Assembly: GCA_027658995.1 (NCBI GenBank)
Contig: JAQDQK010000001.1
Location: 186,001 to 250,000, forward strand
Reading direction: 5' to 3'
Length of the DNA: 64,000 nt
DNA from: Propionibacteriaceae bacterium AM104-82
GTDB taxonomy: Bacteria > Actinomycetota > Actinomycetes > Propionibacteriales > Propionibacteriaceae
Of this stretch, positions 9,198 through 18,616 are shown piece after piece; the stretch's first letter is position 1, and every line of letters starts with the position of its first letter. Under the pieces are notes generated by a model. The model worked only from the letters and a program-made list of their open reading frames with translations. It did not search any database and was not told the origin of the DNA. The translations under genes were made by a program, and so were the position numbers.

Positions 9198-9227
9198 TTG
9201 GGCGCTGCGGGGGCGATCTGGCACAAT
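9198..9227 (+). promoter_or_regulatory. Candidate rpsP promoter
   Basis: TTGGGC (9198-9203) and CACAAT (9222-9227) are separated by 18 bp and precede rpsP by about 140 bp. The same TGGCACAAT string occurs at 808-816 upstream of the small membrane protein gene. Confidence 0.35.
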
Positions 9228-9369
9228 GGCGGTTGCACTTCTTCGTCTGTGCCCTCTCACGCGGGCGGAGAGGCCCCTAGGTTTGCGCCGACCGTGCCCC
9301 ACACGCAAGGTGCGTCCATCCAGTTCGTCTGCCCGGCAGACACCTTGAGTAACAGGAGACACCACACTC

Positions 9370-9843
9370 GTGGCAACCAAGATTCGCCTGAAGCGTCTCG
9401 GCAAGATTCGCTCGCCCCACTACCGCATCATCGTCATCGACTCGCGCGCCAAGCGCGACGGTCAGGCCATCGAGGAGATCGGCCTGTACCACCCGAAGAA
9501 CGATCCCAGCGTGATCCGCGTCGACTCCGAGCGCGCGCAGTACTGGCTCTCCGTCGGCGCCCAGCCCACCGAGGCCGTCGTCGCGATCCTCAAGCGCACC
9601 GGTGACTGGCAGAAGCACACCGGCGACAAGACGCCGGCGGGCATCGACCCCCAGCCCGAGCGTCGCGACCGCGAGGCCGCCTTCGCCGCCGCGCTGGCCG
9701 AGGACGCGAGCGCCGCCGCTCCGGCCATCTCGAAGGCCAAGAAGAAGGCCGACGAGGCCGCCGCCAAGAAGGCCGCCGAGGCTGAGGCTCCCGCCGAAGA
9801 GGCTCCTGCCGCTGAGGCCGAGGCTCCCGCCGAAGAGGCCTGA
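9370..9843 (+). CDS. rpsP: 30S ribosomal protein S16
   Basis: Small-subunit protein that helps 16S rRNA folding. The first ~80 residues are canonical S16 ([26 protein letters not shown]). The protein is 157 aa, much longer than the ~85-aa E. coli form, because of an Ala/Glu/Lys-rich C-terminal tail common in actinobacteria. The start is GTG at 9370 with AGGAG about 10 bases upstream. The KH-domain gene begins 2 bp after its stop, so the two are co-transcribed. Confidence 0.97.
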   Translation: MATKIRLKRLGKIRSPHYRIIVIDSRAKRDGQAIEEIGLYHPKNDPSVIRVDSERAQYWLSVGAQPTEAVVAILKRTGDWQKHTGDKTPAGIDPQPERRDREAAFAAALAEDASAAAPAISKAKKKADEAAAKKAAEAEAPAEEAPAAEAEAPAEEA

Positions 9844-9845
9844 GC

Positions 9846-10094
9846 GTGCTTGCCGACGCCCTTGAGCACCTCGTCGCGGGAATCGTCTCGAACCCCGACG
9901 ATGTGACGGTCAAGGACAAGGACCTGCGTCGCGGCCGACTCCTCGAGGTGCGCGTGCACCCCGACGACGTCGGCAAGGTGATCGGCCGCCAGGGCCGCAC
10001 CGCGCAGGCCCTGCGCACGGTCATCGGAGCGCTGGCAGGCAAGGAGAGCGTCCGGGTCGACTTCGTCGACGTGGATCGCCCCCGCCGCCGCTGA
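9846..10094 (+). CDS. khpA: KH-domain RNA-binding protein (KhpA/YlqC type)
   Basis: An 82-aa single KH domain with the GxxG loop in GKVIGRQGRTAQALR, immediately downstream of rpsP as in most Gram-positives. Homologues bind RNA, often as partner of KhpB/Jag, and affect division and small-RNA regulation. GTG start two bases after the rpsP stop. Confidence 0.93.
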   Translation: MLADALEHLVAGIVSNPDDVTVKDKDLRRGRLLEVRVHPDDVGKVIGRQGRTAQALRTVIGALAGKESVRVDFVDVDRPRRR

Positions 10095-10107
10095 GCACAC
10101 ACATACT

Positions 10108-10145
10108 GATCGCCGGTTGAGAGCATCCGCCCTCAACCGGCGATC
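10108..10145 (+). terminator. Strong hairpin between KH gene and rimM
   Basis: A perfect 14-bp stem: GATCGCCGGTTGAG (10108-10121) pairs with CTCAACCGGCGATC (10132-10145), loop of 10. No T tract follows. It may be a terminator or attenuator splitting rpsP-khpA from rimM-trmD, or a processing site. Confidence 0.6.
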
Positions 10146-10194
10146 TGCATCTTCACACAACGACATGCACGACAACGACATGAACGGGAGCCCG

Positions 10195-10716
10195 ATGGGC
10201 GAGTTGGTAGAGGTCCGGGTCGGAAAGGTCGGCCGAGCGCACGGGCTCAAGGGCGACGTCGCCATCGACCTGCGCACGGATGAGCCCGGCCGTCGGTTCA
10301 CGCCCGGAGCGAAGCTGACCCTCGGCGATGGCGGCAGGAGCGTCGAGGTCGCATCCACCAAGTGGCACAAGGGCCGCCTGATCGTCACGTTCGTCGGCTA
10401 CCCGGATCGCACCGCCGTCGAGACCATCACCGGCCAGTGGCTGAGCGTCAAGGTCCCCGCGGACGAGCGGCCGAGCGAGCCCGAGGAATACTTCGACCGG
10501 CAACTGGTCGGCCTCGCGGTCCTCGACCACGCGGGGGAGCGGGTCGGCACCGTCGCCGAGGTGCAGCACATGCCCGCACAGGACCTGCTGCACGTCGACG
10601 TCGACGGCTCGATCCGCCTGATCCCGTTCGTCTCGGCGCTCGTGCCCGAGGTCGACCTGGCCGCGGGCACCATCCGCCTCGCCGACGTGGGGGGACTGCT
10701 GGAGGACGACGAATGA
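10195..10716 (+). CDS. rimM: Ribosome maturation factor RimM
   Basis: A 173-aa 16S rRNA processing factor that binds S19 and assists 30S head assembly. The N-terminal RimM barrel begins [16 protein letters not shown]; the C-terminal PRC-barrel includes [12 protein letters not shown] and LLHVDVDG...LIPFV. Two upstream in-frame ATGs exist, but ATG at 10195 has GGGAG directly upstream and begins at the family N terminus. Its stop overlaps the trmD ATG (ATGA). Confidence 0.95.
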   Translation: MGELVEVRVGKVGRAHGLKGDVAIDLRTDEPGRRFTPGAKLTLGDGGRSVEVASTKWHKGRLIVTFVGYPDRTAVETITGQWLSVKVPADERPSEPEEYFDRQLVGLAVLDHAGERVGTVAEVQHMPAQDLLHVDVDGSIRLIPFVSALVPEVDLAAGTIRLADVGGLLEDDE

Positions 10717-11420
10717 GGCTCGATGTCGTCACGATCTTCCCCGACTACTTCGCGCCGCTCGGCCTGAGCCTGGTCGGGAAGGCGATCGCGTCGGGGATCG
10801 TGGAGGTCGGCGTGCACGACCTGCGCGACTGGACCCACGACAGGCACCACACCACCGACGACACGCCCTACGGCGGCGGCGCGGGCATGGTGATGAAGCC
10901 CGAGCCCTGGGGTGAGGCGCTCGACGCCCTCGAGGGGATCTCCGACGCGCCCATCACGATCGTGGTGCCGACCCCGGCGGGTCGGCCCTTCACGCAGGAA
11001 TTGGCATACGAGTTGGCGGGGCGGGAGCGACTCGTGTTCGCGTGTGGTCGCTACGAGGGGATCGACCAGCGCGTCATCGACCACTGCCGCGACCGGTACG
11101 AGGTCGTCGAGGTGAGCCTCGGCGACTACGTCCTCAACGGGGGAGAGGTCGCGGCGCTCGCCGTCATCGAGGCCGTCGTCAGGCTGCTTCCCGGCGTCAT
11201 CGGCAACCCGGACTCGCTGCTCGAGGAATCCCACTCGGAGGGCAACGAACAACTCCTCGAATATCCGAACTACACCAAGCCCGCGGTGTGGCGCGGACGG
11301 GAGGTCCCCGAGGTGCTGCTCAGCGGCAACCACGCACTGATCGCCAAGTGGCGCCGGGAACGGGCGATGGAGCGCACGAGGGAGCGTCGACCCGACCTCC
11401 TCGCCGACGACAATTCGTAA
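10713..11420 (+). CDS. trmD: tRNA (guanine-N1)-methyltransferase TrmD
   Basis: SPOUT methyltransferase making m1G37 in tRNA. It opens with [12 protein letters not shown], has the [13 protein letters not shown] loop, [16 protein letters not shown] and the trefoil-knot [11 protein letters not shown] motif. Length 235 aa is typical. ATGA overlap with rimM shows translational coupling. The 3' end is followed by a small hairpin before sdhC. Confidence 0.97.
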   Translation: MRLDVVTIFPDYFAPLGLSLVGKAIASGIVEVGVHDLRDWTHDRHHTTDDTPYGGGAGMVMKPEPWGEALDALEGISDAPITIVVPTPAGRPFTQELAYELAGRERLVFACGRYEGIDQRVIDHCRDRYEVVEVSLGDYVLNGGEVAALAVIEAVVRLLPGVIGNPDSLLEESHSEGNEQLLEYPNYTKPAVWRGREVPEVLLSGNHALIAKWRRERAMERTRERRPDLLADDNS

Positions 11421-11469
11421 CGGTTTCCGCGCGTAAATTCGCTGGTGAACACGCTGTAGAGCTAATCAG

Positions 11470-11490
11470 CCCCCTCGCCAAAGAAGGGGG
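11470..11490 (+). terminator. Small hairpin after trmD
   Basis: CCCCCT (11470-11475) and AGGGGG (11485-11490) can pair over a 9-base loop, between trmD and the sdhC -10 box. Weak; it may end the trmD operon. Confidence 0.3.
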
Positions 11491-11500
11491 TCCCGTTGGC

Positions 11501-11506
11501 TAGAGT
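11501..11506 (+). promoter_or_regulatory. -10 element of the sdhCAB operon
   Basis: TAGAGT lies 7 bp before the GTG at 11513 and abuts the alternative GTG at 11507, so a leaderless mRNA starting at 11513 is likely. No Shine-Dalgarno sequence is present. Confidence 0.45.
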
Positions 11507-11512
11507 GTGGCC

Positions 11513-12223
11513 GTGGCAACAACACTCACCATTCATCAACGAGCGGTGCGATCTACCGTCGTCAAGAAGGTCATCATGGCGGTGACCGGCTTGATCATGA
11601 TCGGCTTCCTGCTCATGCACATGTACGGCAACCTGAAAATGTTCATGGGTGCCGATGCATTCGACCACTACGCGCACTGGCTGAAGGGTGCCACCGATGA
11701 CGGCGGCATCATGTATCCGATCCTTCCCGCGGGATGGTTCATCTGGATCTTCCGGTTCGCCCTCGTCCTGGCAGTGATCCTGCACATCTGGTCGGCGTAC
11801 GTGCTCTCCCGCAAGACCCTCACGGAGCGCGGCGACAAGTACGTCAACTACAAGCGTCAGGTCCAGACCTACTCCGCGCGCACCATGCGCTGGGGCGGCG
11901 TCATCGTGCTGGCATTCCTGATCTTCCACCTGATTCAGTTCACCATTGCTCCCGGATCCATGGGCGGCGAGGCCAACGAGCCTCACACCATGGTGCTTGC
12001 CGGCTTCCAGCAGTGGTGGATGGTGGTCATCTACGCGCTCTGCATGGTGCTGGTGTGCATGCACATCAGGCACGGCTTCTACAGCGCCTTCACCACGCTC
12101 GGCGCCAACACAAGCAAGAAGGCCTACAAGGTGCTCAACGTGCTCGCGATCATCGTCGCCGTTGCGCTGTTCGTCGGCTTCATGTGCATGCCCGTGGCCG
12201 TTCTGACTGGAGTAATCAAGTGA
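11513..12223 (+). CDS. sdhC: Succinate dehydrogenase/fumarate reductase cytochrome b subunit
   Basis: A 236-aa membrane anchor of the cytochrome b558 type with five hydrophobic segments and conserved histidines ([35 protein letters not shown]) that fit di-heme ligation, as in Bacillus and other class-B/E anchors. It passes electrons between SdhB and menaquinone. GTG at 11513 is chosen for its distance from the TAGAGT box; GTG at 11507 is in frame. Its stop overlaps the sdhA GTG by 4 bp. A single long anchor rather than separate C and D subunits is normal for this type. Confidence 0.93.
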   Translation: MATTLTIHQRAVRSTVVKKVIMAVTGLIMIGFLLMHMYGNLKMFMGADAFDHYAHWLKGATDDGGIMYPILPAGWFIWIFRFALVLAVILHIWSAYVLSRKTLTERGDKYVNYKRQVQTYSARTMRWGGVIVLAFLIFHLIQFTIAPGSMGGEANEPHTMVLAGFQQWWMVVIYALCMVLVCMHIRHGFYSAFTTLGANTSKKAYKVLNVLAIIVAVALFVGFMCMPVAVLTGVIK

Positions 12224-14244
12224 CCGACACCATCACCAACCCCGAGATCACGGGCGAGGCGAACCAGTTCTGGAACGTCGGCGAGGAGATCGCCGACACC
12301 AAGGCACCTCAGGGCCTCGACATCGACAAGGTGTGGAAGACCCGCCAGTTCCAGGCTCGTCTGGTCAACCCCGCCAACCGCCGCAAGCTGAGCGTCATCA
12401 TCGTCGGCACTGGCCTCGCAGGTGGCGCCGCCGCCGCGACGCTCGGTGAGGCCGGCTACAACGTCCTCAACTTCTGCTACCAGGACAGCCCGCGTCGGGC
12501 CCACTCGATCGCCGCCCAGGGCGGTATCAACGCTGCGAAGAACTACCGCAACGACAACGACTCGACGTTCCGCCTGTTCTACGACACCGTCAAGGGCGGC
12601 GACTACCGCGCCCGCGAGACCAACGTCTACCGCCTGGCCGAGGTGTCGGCCAACATCATCGACCAGTGCGTCGCTCAGGGCGTCCCGTTCGCCCGCGAGT
12701 ACGGCGGCCTCCTTGACACCCGCTCCTTCGGCGGCGTGCAGGTGCAGCGCACCTTCTACGCCCGCGGCCAGACGGGTCAGCAGTTGCTGATCGGCGCCTA
12801 CCAGCAGTTGGAGCGCCAGGTCGCGGCGGGCACCGTCAAGATGTACACGCGTCACGAGATGGTCGAACTGATCGTCGTCGACGGGCGCGCCCGCGGCATC
12901 GTGACCCGCAACATGATCAACGGCAAGGTCGAGACCTGGACGGCCGACGCGGTCGTGCTCGCCACCGGCGGCTACGGCAACGTCTTCTTCCTGTCGACCA
13001 ACGCGATGGGCTGCAACGTCACCGCGACGTGGCGCGCGCACCGCAAGGGCGCCTACTTCGGCAACCCCTGCTACACGCAGATCCACCCGACCTGCATCCC
13101 GGTGCACGGCGAGACCCAGTCGAAGCTGACGCTCATGTCGGAGTCGCTGCGTAACGACGGCCGCATCTGGGTTCCCAAGGACGCCGCGGACTGCACCAAG
13201 GACCCGCGCCAGATCCCGGAGGAGGCCCGCGACTACTACCTGGAGCGGATCTACCCGGCGTTCGGCAACCTGGTTCCCCGCGACATCGCGTCGCGTCAGG
13301 CGAAGAACATGTGCGACGAGGGGCGCGGCGTCGGCCCGGCGGTCGCCGAGGTCGATTCGGACGGCAACGAGCGCCTGGTGCGCCGCGGCGTCTACCTCGA
13401 CTTCTCCGACGCGATCAACCGCCTCGGACAGAAGGCCGTCGAGAACAAGTACGGCAACCTGTTCGACATGTACCAGCAGATCACCGGCGAGAACCCGTAC
13501 GAGGTGCCGATGCGCATCTACCCGGCGGTGCACTACACCATGGGTGGCCTGTGGGTGGACTACGACCTGCAGTCGTCGATCACCGGCCTGTACGTCACCG
13601 GCGAGGCGAACTTCTCCGATCACGGTGCGAACCGCCTCGGCGCCTCGGCGCTGATGCAGGGCCTCGCCGACGGCTACTTCGTGCTGCCGAACACCATCAA
13701 CGACTACCTCGCCGATGCGCCGTTCGACAAGCTCCCCGAGGACCACCCGGCGGTTGCCGAGGCCCGCGACTCCGCTCAGGCGCGCATCGACAAGCTGCTG
13801 TCCATCCAGGGCACCCGCTCGGTCGACTCGTACCACAAGGAACTCGGCCACATCATGTGGGAGTACTGCGGCATGGAGCGCACCGAGGAGGGCCTGAAGA
13901 AGGCCATCGGCCTGATCCAGAACCTCCGCGAGGACTACTGGAGCAACGTGCGCGTCACGGGCAAGAACGAGGACTTCAACCAGGCCCTCGAGCGCGCCGG
14001 TCGCGTCGCCGACTTCATGGAGCTCGGCGAACTGATGTGCGTCGACGCTCTGCACCGCCGCGAAAGCTGCGGTGGTCACTTCCGCGCCGAGTCTCAGACC
14101 CCTGAGGGCGAGGCCCTGCGCCACGACGATGAGTTCCTCTACGTCGCGGCTTGGGAGTGGGGCGGCGAGGGCAACAAGCCCGTGCTGCACCGCGAACCCC
14201 TCATCTACAAGGCAATCGAACTCAAGCAACGGAGTTACAAGTGA
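12220..14244 (+). CDS. sdhA: Succinate dehydrogenase/fumarate reductase flavoprotein subunit
   Basis: A 674-aa FAD subunit. The dinucleotide fold starts at [34 protein letters not shown] contains the histidine that binds FAD covalently; HPTCIP, the [16 protein letters not shown] active-site block and [14 protein letters not shown] are all present. Start is GTG at 12220 (overlap GTGA with sdhC); stop overlaps the sdhB GTG. In propionic fermentation this complex can run as fumarate reductase, in respiration as succinate dehydrogenase; the sequence cannot say which dominates. Confidence 0.96.
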   Translation: MTDTITNPEITGEANQFWNVGEEIADTKAPQGLDIDKVWKTRQFQARLVNPANRRKLSVIIVGTGLAGGAAAATLGEAGYNVLNFCYQDSPRRAHSIAAQGGINAAKNYRNDNDSTFRLFYDTVKGGDYRARETNVYRLAEVSANIIDQCVAQGVPFAREYGGLLDTRSFGGVQVQRTFYARGQTGQQLLIGAYQQLERQVAAGTVKMYTRHEMVELIVVDGRARGIVTRNMINGKVETWTADAVVLATGGYGNVFFLSTNAMGCNVTATWRAHRKGAYFGNPCYTQIHPTCIPVHGETQSKLTLMSESLRNDGRIWVPKDAADCTKDPRQIPEEARDYYLERIYPAFGNLVPRDIASRQAKNMCDEGRGVGPAVAEVDSDGNERLVRRGVYLDFSDAINRLGQKAVENKYGNLFDMYQQITGENPYEVPMRIYPAVHYTMGGLWVDYDLQSSITGLYVTGEANFSDHGANRLGASALMQGLADGYFVLPNTINDYLADAPFDKLPEDHPAVAEARDSAQARIDKLLSIQGTRSVDSYHKELGHIMWEYCGMERTEEGLKKAIGLIQNLREDYWSNVRVTGKNEDFNQALERAGRVADFMELGELMCVDALHRRESCGGHFRAESQTPEGEALRHDDEFLYVAAWEWGGEGNKPVLHREPLIYKAIELKQRSYK

Positions 14245-14990
14245 AGCTCAAGCTACGTATCTGGCGTCAGGCCGGCCCTGAAGCCGCCGGCCGGATGGTC
14301 GAGTACGACCTGGACGGTGTGTCGGAGGACATGTCGTTCCTGGAGATGCTTGACCTCCTCAACGAGAACCTCACCGAGCGCAACGAGGAACCTGTCGCGT
14401 TCGACCACGACTGCCGTGAGGGCATCTGCGGCATGTGTGGCGTCGTCATCAACGGCATCGCGCACGGTGGCTCCGCCACGACCACCTGCCAGTTGCACAT
14501 GCGGTCCTTCTCGGACGGCGCGACGATCGACATCGAGCCTTGGCGTGCGGGCGCGTTCCCGGTGCTGAAGGACCTCGCCGTCGACCGCACCGCGTTCGAC
14601 CGGATCATCGCCGCCGGTGGCTTCATCTCGTCGAACACGGGCTCGGCGCCCGAGGCCCACTCGACCCCCGCCCCGAAGCGCGAGGCAGACAAGGCGTTCG
14701 ACAACGCCACCTGCATCGGCTGCGGCGCGTGTGTCGCGGCCTGCCCGAACAGCTCCGCCATGCTGTTCACCTCGGCGAAGATCACGCACCTGGCGATGCT
14801 TCCCCAGGGTCAGCCTGAGCGCTACCGTCGCGTCAAGTCGATGGTCGCCCAGCACGACGAGGAGGGCTTCGGCAACTGCACCAACATCGGTGAGTGCGCG
14901 GCCGTGTGCCCCAAGGGCATCCCGCTCGAGTCCATCGCCCAGTTGAACCGCGACCTGATCTCGTCGCTGTTCAAGGGTGACGGCAAGTAG
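14241..14990 (+). CDS. sdhB: Succinate dehydrogenase/fumarate reductase iron-sulfur subunit
   Basis: A 249-aa three-cluster protein: [2Fe-2S] ligands in [10 protein letters not shown], [4Fe-4S] in [13 protein letters not shown], and the third cluster in [17 protein letters not shown] start overlaps the sdhA stop. It is the last gene of the operon and is followed at 15 bp by a strong hairpin terminator. Confidence 0.96.
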   Translation: MKLKLRIWRQAGPEAAGRMVEYDLDGVSEDMSFLEMLDLLNENLTERNEEPVAFDHDCREGICGMCGVVINGIAHGGSATTTCQLHMRSFSDGATIDIEPWRAGAFPVLKDLAVDRTAFDRIIAAGGFISSNTGSAPEAHSTPAPKREADKAFDNATCIGCGACVAACPNSSAMLFTSAKITHLAMLPQGQPERYRRVKSMVAQHDEEGFGNCTNIGECAAVCPKGIPLESIAQLNRDLISSLFKGDGK

Positions 14991-15008
14991 GCCACACACC
15001 ACTGTGGG

Positions 15009-15034
15009 AGGGGCGGCGCTTCGGCGCCGCCCCT
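15009..15034 (+). terminator. Terminator of sdhCAB
   Basis: A perfect 10-bp stem GGGGCGGCGC / GCGCCGCCCC closed by a TTCG tetraloop (15020-15023), extended by an A-T pair and followed by TT. Confidence 0.85.
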
Positions 15035-15080
15035 TCTGCGTCCGCCAGCCGCCCCGCCCGCTGCGGGTGGAAGGTGGTCC

Positions 15081-15162
15081 CTTGAGCATGTTTGGCTGCT
15101 CGTTGACTCAGGGCCCTCGAAATCACGGCGTGTCACGAAACGAGACACCAGACATGCTCAAG
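15081..15162. repeat. Palindromic element, copy 1
   Basis: Left arm 15081-15104 (CTTGAGCATGTTTGG...) and right arm 15139-15162 (...CAGACATGCTCAAG) are inverted repeats matching at 20 of 24 positions, around a 34-base centre. The arms keep TTGAGCATG/CATGCTCAA ends and CTCGTT/AACGAG inner edges. A second copy follows 25 bp later. No ORF is evident inside. It could fold as a long hairpin or be a non-autonomous mobile palindrome. Confidence 0.75.
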
Positions 15163-15187
15163 GGAGTGTCGGGGGCTGGTTCGAGGG

Positions 15188-15267
15188 TTGAGCATGTTTG
15201 GTAACTCGTTGTGACTTGGCACGTTCAAATCGCGTCCTCGCGCCAACGAGACACCAAACATGCTCAA
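15188..15267. repeat. Palindromic element, copy 2
   Basis: Left arm 15188-15211 and right arm 15244-15267 match at 22 of 24 positions. The right arms of both copies are nearly identical (AACGAGACACCA then ACATGCTCAAG), and the 32-base centre shares GACT, GG and AAATC blocks with copy 1, so the copies are homologous rather than chance palindromes. Confidence 0.75.
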
Positions 15268-15446
15268 GGCAGACCCTCGGCCAGGGCAGGATTTCGCCGG
15301 GCGGCGAACCCCTGCAATAATTGGCAGTCGTTGCCCACACCTGGGCGACTCCATCACGCGCGGCTCCTGCCACGGGGGGAAAGCCCGCGCCGACGTGGAC
15401 CACAACAACCCCGCGGTGACCTGTGGCACTGACGGAAGGGTTCATC
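15268..15446 (+). other. Untranslated leader region of rplS
   Basis: No gene is seen. It holds one stem-loop at 15326-15350 (AGTCG, TT bulge, GCCCA, loop CACC, TGGGC, GACT) preceded by an AT-richer CAATAATTGG. This could be the rplS promoter region and an mRNA leader structure; no known riboswitch is recognised. Confidence 0.3.
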
Positions 15447-15797
15447 ATGACCAACAAGCTGATCCAGGAGATCGACAAGGCGTCGCTCCGCGACGACATC
15501 CCCGAGTTCCGCGCCGGCGACAACGTTCGCGTTCACGTCCGCGTCATCGAGGGCAACCGCTCCCGCGTCCAGGTGTTCGCAGGCGTCGTCATCGCCCGCA
15601 ACGCCGGCGGCATCCAGGAGGCCTTCACCGTCCGCAAGGTGAGCTTCGGCGTCGGCGTCGAGCGCACCTTCCCGCTGCACTCCCCGATCATCGAGAAGAT
15701 CGAGGTCGAGCGTCGCGGCGACGTGCGTCGCGCCAAGCTGTACTACCTCCGCGGCCTGCGCGGCAAGGCAGCCAAGATCAAGGAGAAGCGCTCCTGA
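15447..15797 (+). CDS. rplS: 50S ribosomal protein L19
   Basis: A 116-aa large-subunit protein at the 30S-50S interface. Family blocks are [50 protein letters not shown] and [24 protein letters not shown] at 15447 has GGAAGG upstream and gives the usual length; an in-frame GTG at 15423 would add eight residues. A strong terminator follows. Confidence 0.97.
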   Translation: MTNKLIQEIDKASLRDDIPEFRAGDNVRVHVRVIEGNRSRVQVFAGVVIARNAGGIQEAFTVRKVSFGVGVERTFPLHSPIIEKIEVERRGDVRRAKLYYLRGLRGKAAKIKEKRS

Positions 15798-15810
15798 GCG
15801 TCCGCTCCCC

Positions 15811-15848
15811 AGAAAACCGTCGGTCGAACTTTCGGCCGGCGGTTTTCT
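15811..15848 (+). terminator. Terminator of rplS
   Basis: AGAAAACCGTCGGTCG (15811-15826) pairs with CGGCCGGCGGTTTTCT (15833-15848) over a 6-base loop, with two G-T pairs. The descending arm carries the T run. Confidence 0.85.
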
Positions 15849-15912
15849 CTTGTCCGACGGATCGCGCCCACGCGATAGAGTTCGAGGCGCCACCGCGCGA
15901 AGGGGGAGGCTG

Positions 15913-16677
15913 ATGGCACGCACGCAGCCCGCGAGGGCCGCAGGGCCCGTTCCCGGCCCCGGCATCGGCCGCCGGCTCGCGGGCTGGGCGTTCGAGGCGA
16001 TCGTGGTCGCCGTCGGCGCCCTCGTGGTCGCGGTGCTGCTGCGCACCTTCGTGGCCCAACTGTTCATCATCCCCTCGGTGTCGATGGAGAACACCCTCAA
16101 GGTCAACGACCGCGTCGTGGTGTCCAAGTTCGGCGGCTTCACCCGCGGAGACGTCGTCGTCTTCGTCGACCCGGGCGGCTGGCTGCCCGAGAAGCCACGC
16201 ACCACCGACCCGGTACGGCTGACGCTTGAGTTCGTCGGGGTGCTTCCCGACTCGAGCAACGAACACCTCATCAAGCGGGTGATCGGCATGCCGGGCGACC
16301 ACGTCAGGCGCGGCGACGACGGCCGGATCGAGGTCAACGGCACCCCACTCGACGAGGGCGACTACCTGTACGAGAACGACGGGGTCCGCGTCGCCCCCGC
16401 ACGGGTCGCCTTCGACGTGGTGGTGCCCGCCGACCACATCTTCGTGATGGGCGACCACCGCGACAACTCCGACGACTCGCGCTGCAAGCTCGGCCGCGAC
16501 GACCCGCAGGGCGCGTTCGTCCCGGTCGACCGGGTCGTCGGGGCCGCCGTTGCCATCGTGACCCCCTTCGACCGGCTCACCACCTTCCGCGTCCCAGACA
16601 CCTTCGACGGCGTGCCTGCACCGACCGCGCCCGCGCCGTCGGTCGGCGAACTCGTGCACACCGAACCCGGCTGCTGA
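15913..16677 (+). CDS. lepB: Signal peptidase I (first of two tandem copies)
   Basis: A 254-aa type I signal peptidase that removes Sec/Tat signal peptides outside the membrane. One N-terminal membrane helix (about 26-44) precedes IIPSVSMENTL with nucleophile Ser57 and the general-base Lys121 in LIKRVIGMPGD; the box VMGDHRDNSDDSR is intact. ATG at 15913 has GGGGGAGG immediately upstream. The next gene is a close paralogue, so a local duplication is likely. Confidence 0.94.
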   Translation: MARTQPARAAGPVPGPGIGRRLAGWAFEAIVVAVGALVVAVLLRTFVAQLFIIPSVSMENTLKVNDRVVVSKFGGFTRGDVVVFVDPGGWLPEKPRTTDPVRLTLEFVGVLPDSSNEHLIKRVIGMPGDHVRRGDDGRIEVNGTPLDEGDYLYENDGVRVAPARVAFDVVVPADHIFVMGDHRDNSDDSRCKLGRDDPQGAFVPVDRVVGAAVAIVTPFDRLTTFRVPDTFDGVPAPTAPAPSVGELVHTEPGC

Positions 16678-16758
16678 ACCCGGGCCACGTCCGCCGGGCC
16701 GCGTTGGGCCGCGGCGGTATGCTCGGACAGTTGAGACCCGAGCCAAGGAGGCCACAGC

Positions 16759-17541
16759 GTGGAAGCCACGACGTCCGACGCGACAGCCGACGGGGCGAGC
16801 GAGAAGGCACCGCCGAGCCTCGGCCGCCGGATGCTCGGTTGGCTCACCGAGGGCGTCCTGATCCTCGTCGGGGCCATCATCATCGCGACGCTGCTGCGCA
16901 GCTTCGTCGGCCAGATGTTCATCATCCCGTCCGGCTCGATGGAGAACACGCTGCAGGTCCACGACCGGGTCCTCGTCGCCAAGTTCGGCGGCTTCCAACG
17001 CGGCGACGTCGTCGTCTTCGAGGACCCCGGCAACTGGCTTGCCCCGAGCAAGCAGAGCGACAACGACTTTCAGCGGGTGCTCGAGTTCATCGGCGTGCTG
17101 CCCAACTCGGGCACCGAGCACCTCATCAAGCGAGTGATCGGCATGCCGGGCGACCACGTGAAGCTGGGCGACGACGGCCGGATCGAGGTCAACGGCTCCG
17201 CCCTCGACGAGACCGCCTACCTCTACTCGGAGGACGGCGTCCAGGTGGCCCCCGCGACGGTGCCGTTCGACATCGTCGTGCCGGAGGGCCGGATCTTCGT
17301 GATGGGCGATCACCGCAACGCCTCGAACGACTCCCGCTGCCGACTCGGCAACGTGTCCTCCACGCCGGGCGACAGCGCCTTCGTGCCTGTCGACAAGGTC
17401 GTGGGCGCCGCCGTCGCGATCGTCTCGCCCCTGGACCGCCTTGCGACCTTCACGGTCCCGGAGACCTTCGCCCAGGTGCCCGCGCCGACCGAACCTGCGC
17501 CGGAGGAACCCAAGCTGATCCACGTGGAGCCGGGCTGCTGA
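16759..17541 (+). CDS. lepB: Signal peptidase I (second tandem copy)
   Basis: A 260-aa paralogue of the preceding gene: membrane helix about 33-49, Ser60 in IIPSGSMENTL, Lys124 in LIKRVIGMPGD, and MGDHRNASNDSR. The catalytic dyad is kept, so both copies should be active. It differs in having a longer N terminus and an eight-residue insertion before the box-E region. GTG at 16759 has AAGGAGG upstream; the stop shares one base with the rnhB ATG. Confidence 0.94.
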   Translation: MEATTSDATADGASEKAPPSLGRRMLGWLTEGVLILVGAIIIATLLRSFVGQMFIIPSGSMENTLQVHDRVLVAKFGGFQRGDVVVFEDPGNWLAPSKQSDNDFQRVLEFIGVLPNSGTEHLIKRVIGMPGDHVKLGDDGRIEVNGSALDETAYLYSEDGVQVAPATVPFDIVVPEGRIFVMGDHRNASNDSRCRLGNVSSTPGDSAFVPVDKVVGAAVAIVSPLDRLATFTVPETFAQVPAPTEPAPEEPKLIHVEPGC

Positions 17542-18194
17542 TGATCCGGCTCGGCCGCGGCGCCTACAGCTACGAACGCGCGCTGGCGCGGGCGGGGCTC
17601 GGTCCCGTCGCGGGCGCCGACGAGGCGGGCCGCGGTGCCTGCGCGGGGCCACTGGTGGCGGCGGCCGCGATCCTCGACCCCGCCAAGCCCATCGCCGGGC
17701 TCGACGACTCCAAGGCCCTGACGGTGGCCGCGCGCGAGCGGCTCTACAAGGAGATCACGAGGCGCGCCGTCGCGATCGCCGTGGCGATCATCGAGCCAGA
17801 GGAGTGCGACGACCTCGGCATGCACCAGGCCGACCTGCACGGCCTGCGAAGGGCCGTCGGCAGGCTCGACGTCGCCGCCAACTTCGTCATCACCGACGGC
17901 TTCCCCGTCGACGGCCTCGGCGTGCCAGGGGTCGCGATGTGGAAGGGGGACAAGGTCTCGGCCTGCGTCTCGGCCGCCTCGATCGTGGCGAAGGTGACCC
18001 GCGACGCGATCATGACCGACTATCACGAGCGCTATCCCGAGTACGGCTTCGCCATCCACAAGGGCTATTGCACCTCGGTGCACCAGGAGGCCCTTGACGC
18101 CGTCGGCCCGTCGCCGATCCACCGCTGGTGCTTCGACAACGTCGCGCGGCTGGCTCCCGGCGGTAGGGCCTCGCTTCCAGCGCGCCCGCTGTGA
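17541..18194 (+). CDS. rnhB: Ribonuclease HII
   Basis: Removes RNA from RNA-DNA hybrids and misincorporated ribonucleotides. The 217-aa protein has GADEAGRGACAGPLV with the catalytic Asp-Glu pair, LDDSKAL, and later Asp ligands in FVITDGFPVD and VSAASIVAKVTRD. ATG at 17541 shares its first base with the lepB stop, so translation is coupled. Confidence 0.95.
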   Translation: MIRLGRGAYSYERALARAGLGPVAGADEAGRGACAGPLVAAAAILDPAKPIAGLDDSKALTVAARERLYKEITRRAVAIAVAIIEPEECDDLGMHQADLHGLRRAVGRLDVAANFVITDGFPVDGLGVPGVAMWKGDKVSACVSAASIVAKVTRDAIMTDYHERYPEYGFAIHKGYCTSVHQEALDAVGPSPIHRWCFDNVARLAPGGRASLPARPL

Positions 18195-18227
18195 GGGCGC
18201 GGGGCGAGGGGATAGAGTTGGCTCACC

Positions 18228-18548
18228 ATGAGCGCCGATGACCTTGAACAGTACGAGAGCAAACTCGAACTCGACCTGTACCGCGAGTACAAGGACGTGG
18301 TCGGCATCTTCACCTATGCCGTCGAGACCGAGCGCCGCTTCTACCTGTGCAACGCGGTCGACCTGAAGGTCCGCACCGAGGGCGGCGACGTCTACTACGA
18401 GGTCTCGATGGGCGACGCCTGGGTGTGGGACATGTACCGCCCTGCCCGCTTCGTGAAGTCGGCGAAGGTGCTGACCTTCCGCGACGTGTCGATCGAGGAG
18501 ATCGTGCACTCCGACCTCGAGGTGCCCGACCGGGAGACCGGCCGCTGA
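18228..18548 (+). CDS. DUF2469 family protein
   Basis: A 106-aa acidic protein conserved downstream of rnhB in actinobacteria; function unknown. It begins SADDLEQYESKLELDLYREYKDVV, then a beta-rich part with FYLCNAVDLKV and DAWVWDMYRPARFVKS. TAGAGT at 18213-18218 lies 10 bp before the ATG and may be its own near-leaderless promoter. Confidence 0.92.
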   Translation: MSADDLEQYESKLELDLYREYKDVVGIFTYAVETERRFYLCNAVDLKVRTEGGDVYYEVSMGDAWVWDMYRPARFVKSAKVLTFRDVSIEEIVHSDLEVPDRETGR

Positions 18549-18616
18549 ACAACACCTGTGGACAGGTGAGATAGCGCGGGTCCCGCGGCGAACCATCTCT
18601 ATGGAGGTGGTCGGCG

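Noticed and set aside
12124..14229. 701-aa minus-strand ORF opposite sdhA
   Set aside because: Mirror-frame artefact of strong third-position GC; translation is rich in Val/Asp/Glu/Leu without domains, and sdhA on the plus strand is certain.
12220..14244. L-aspartate oxidase (NadB) for the flavoprotein
   Set aside because: Operon with cytochrome b and three-cluster iron-sulfur subunits and the length of 674 aa fit SdhA, not NadB.
15081..15267. Possible CRISPR array
   Set aside because: Only two units, each an inverted repeat with a 32-34 base centre that is itself partly conserved; no regular direct repeats or cas genes.
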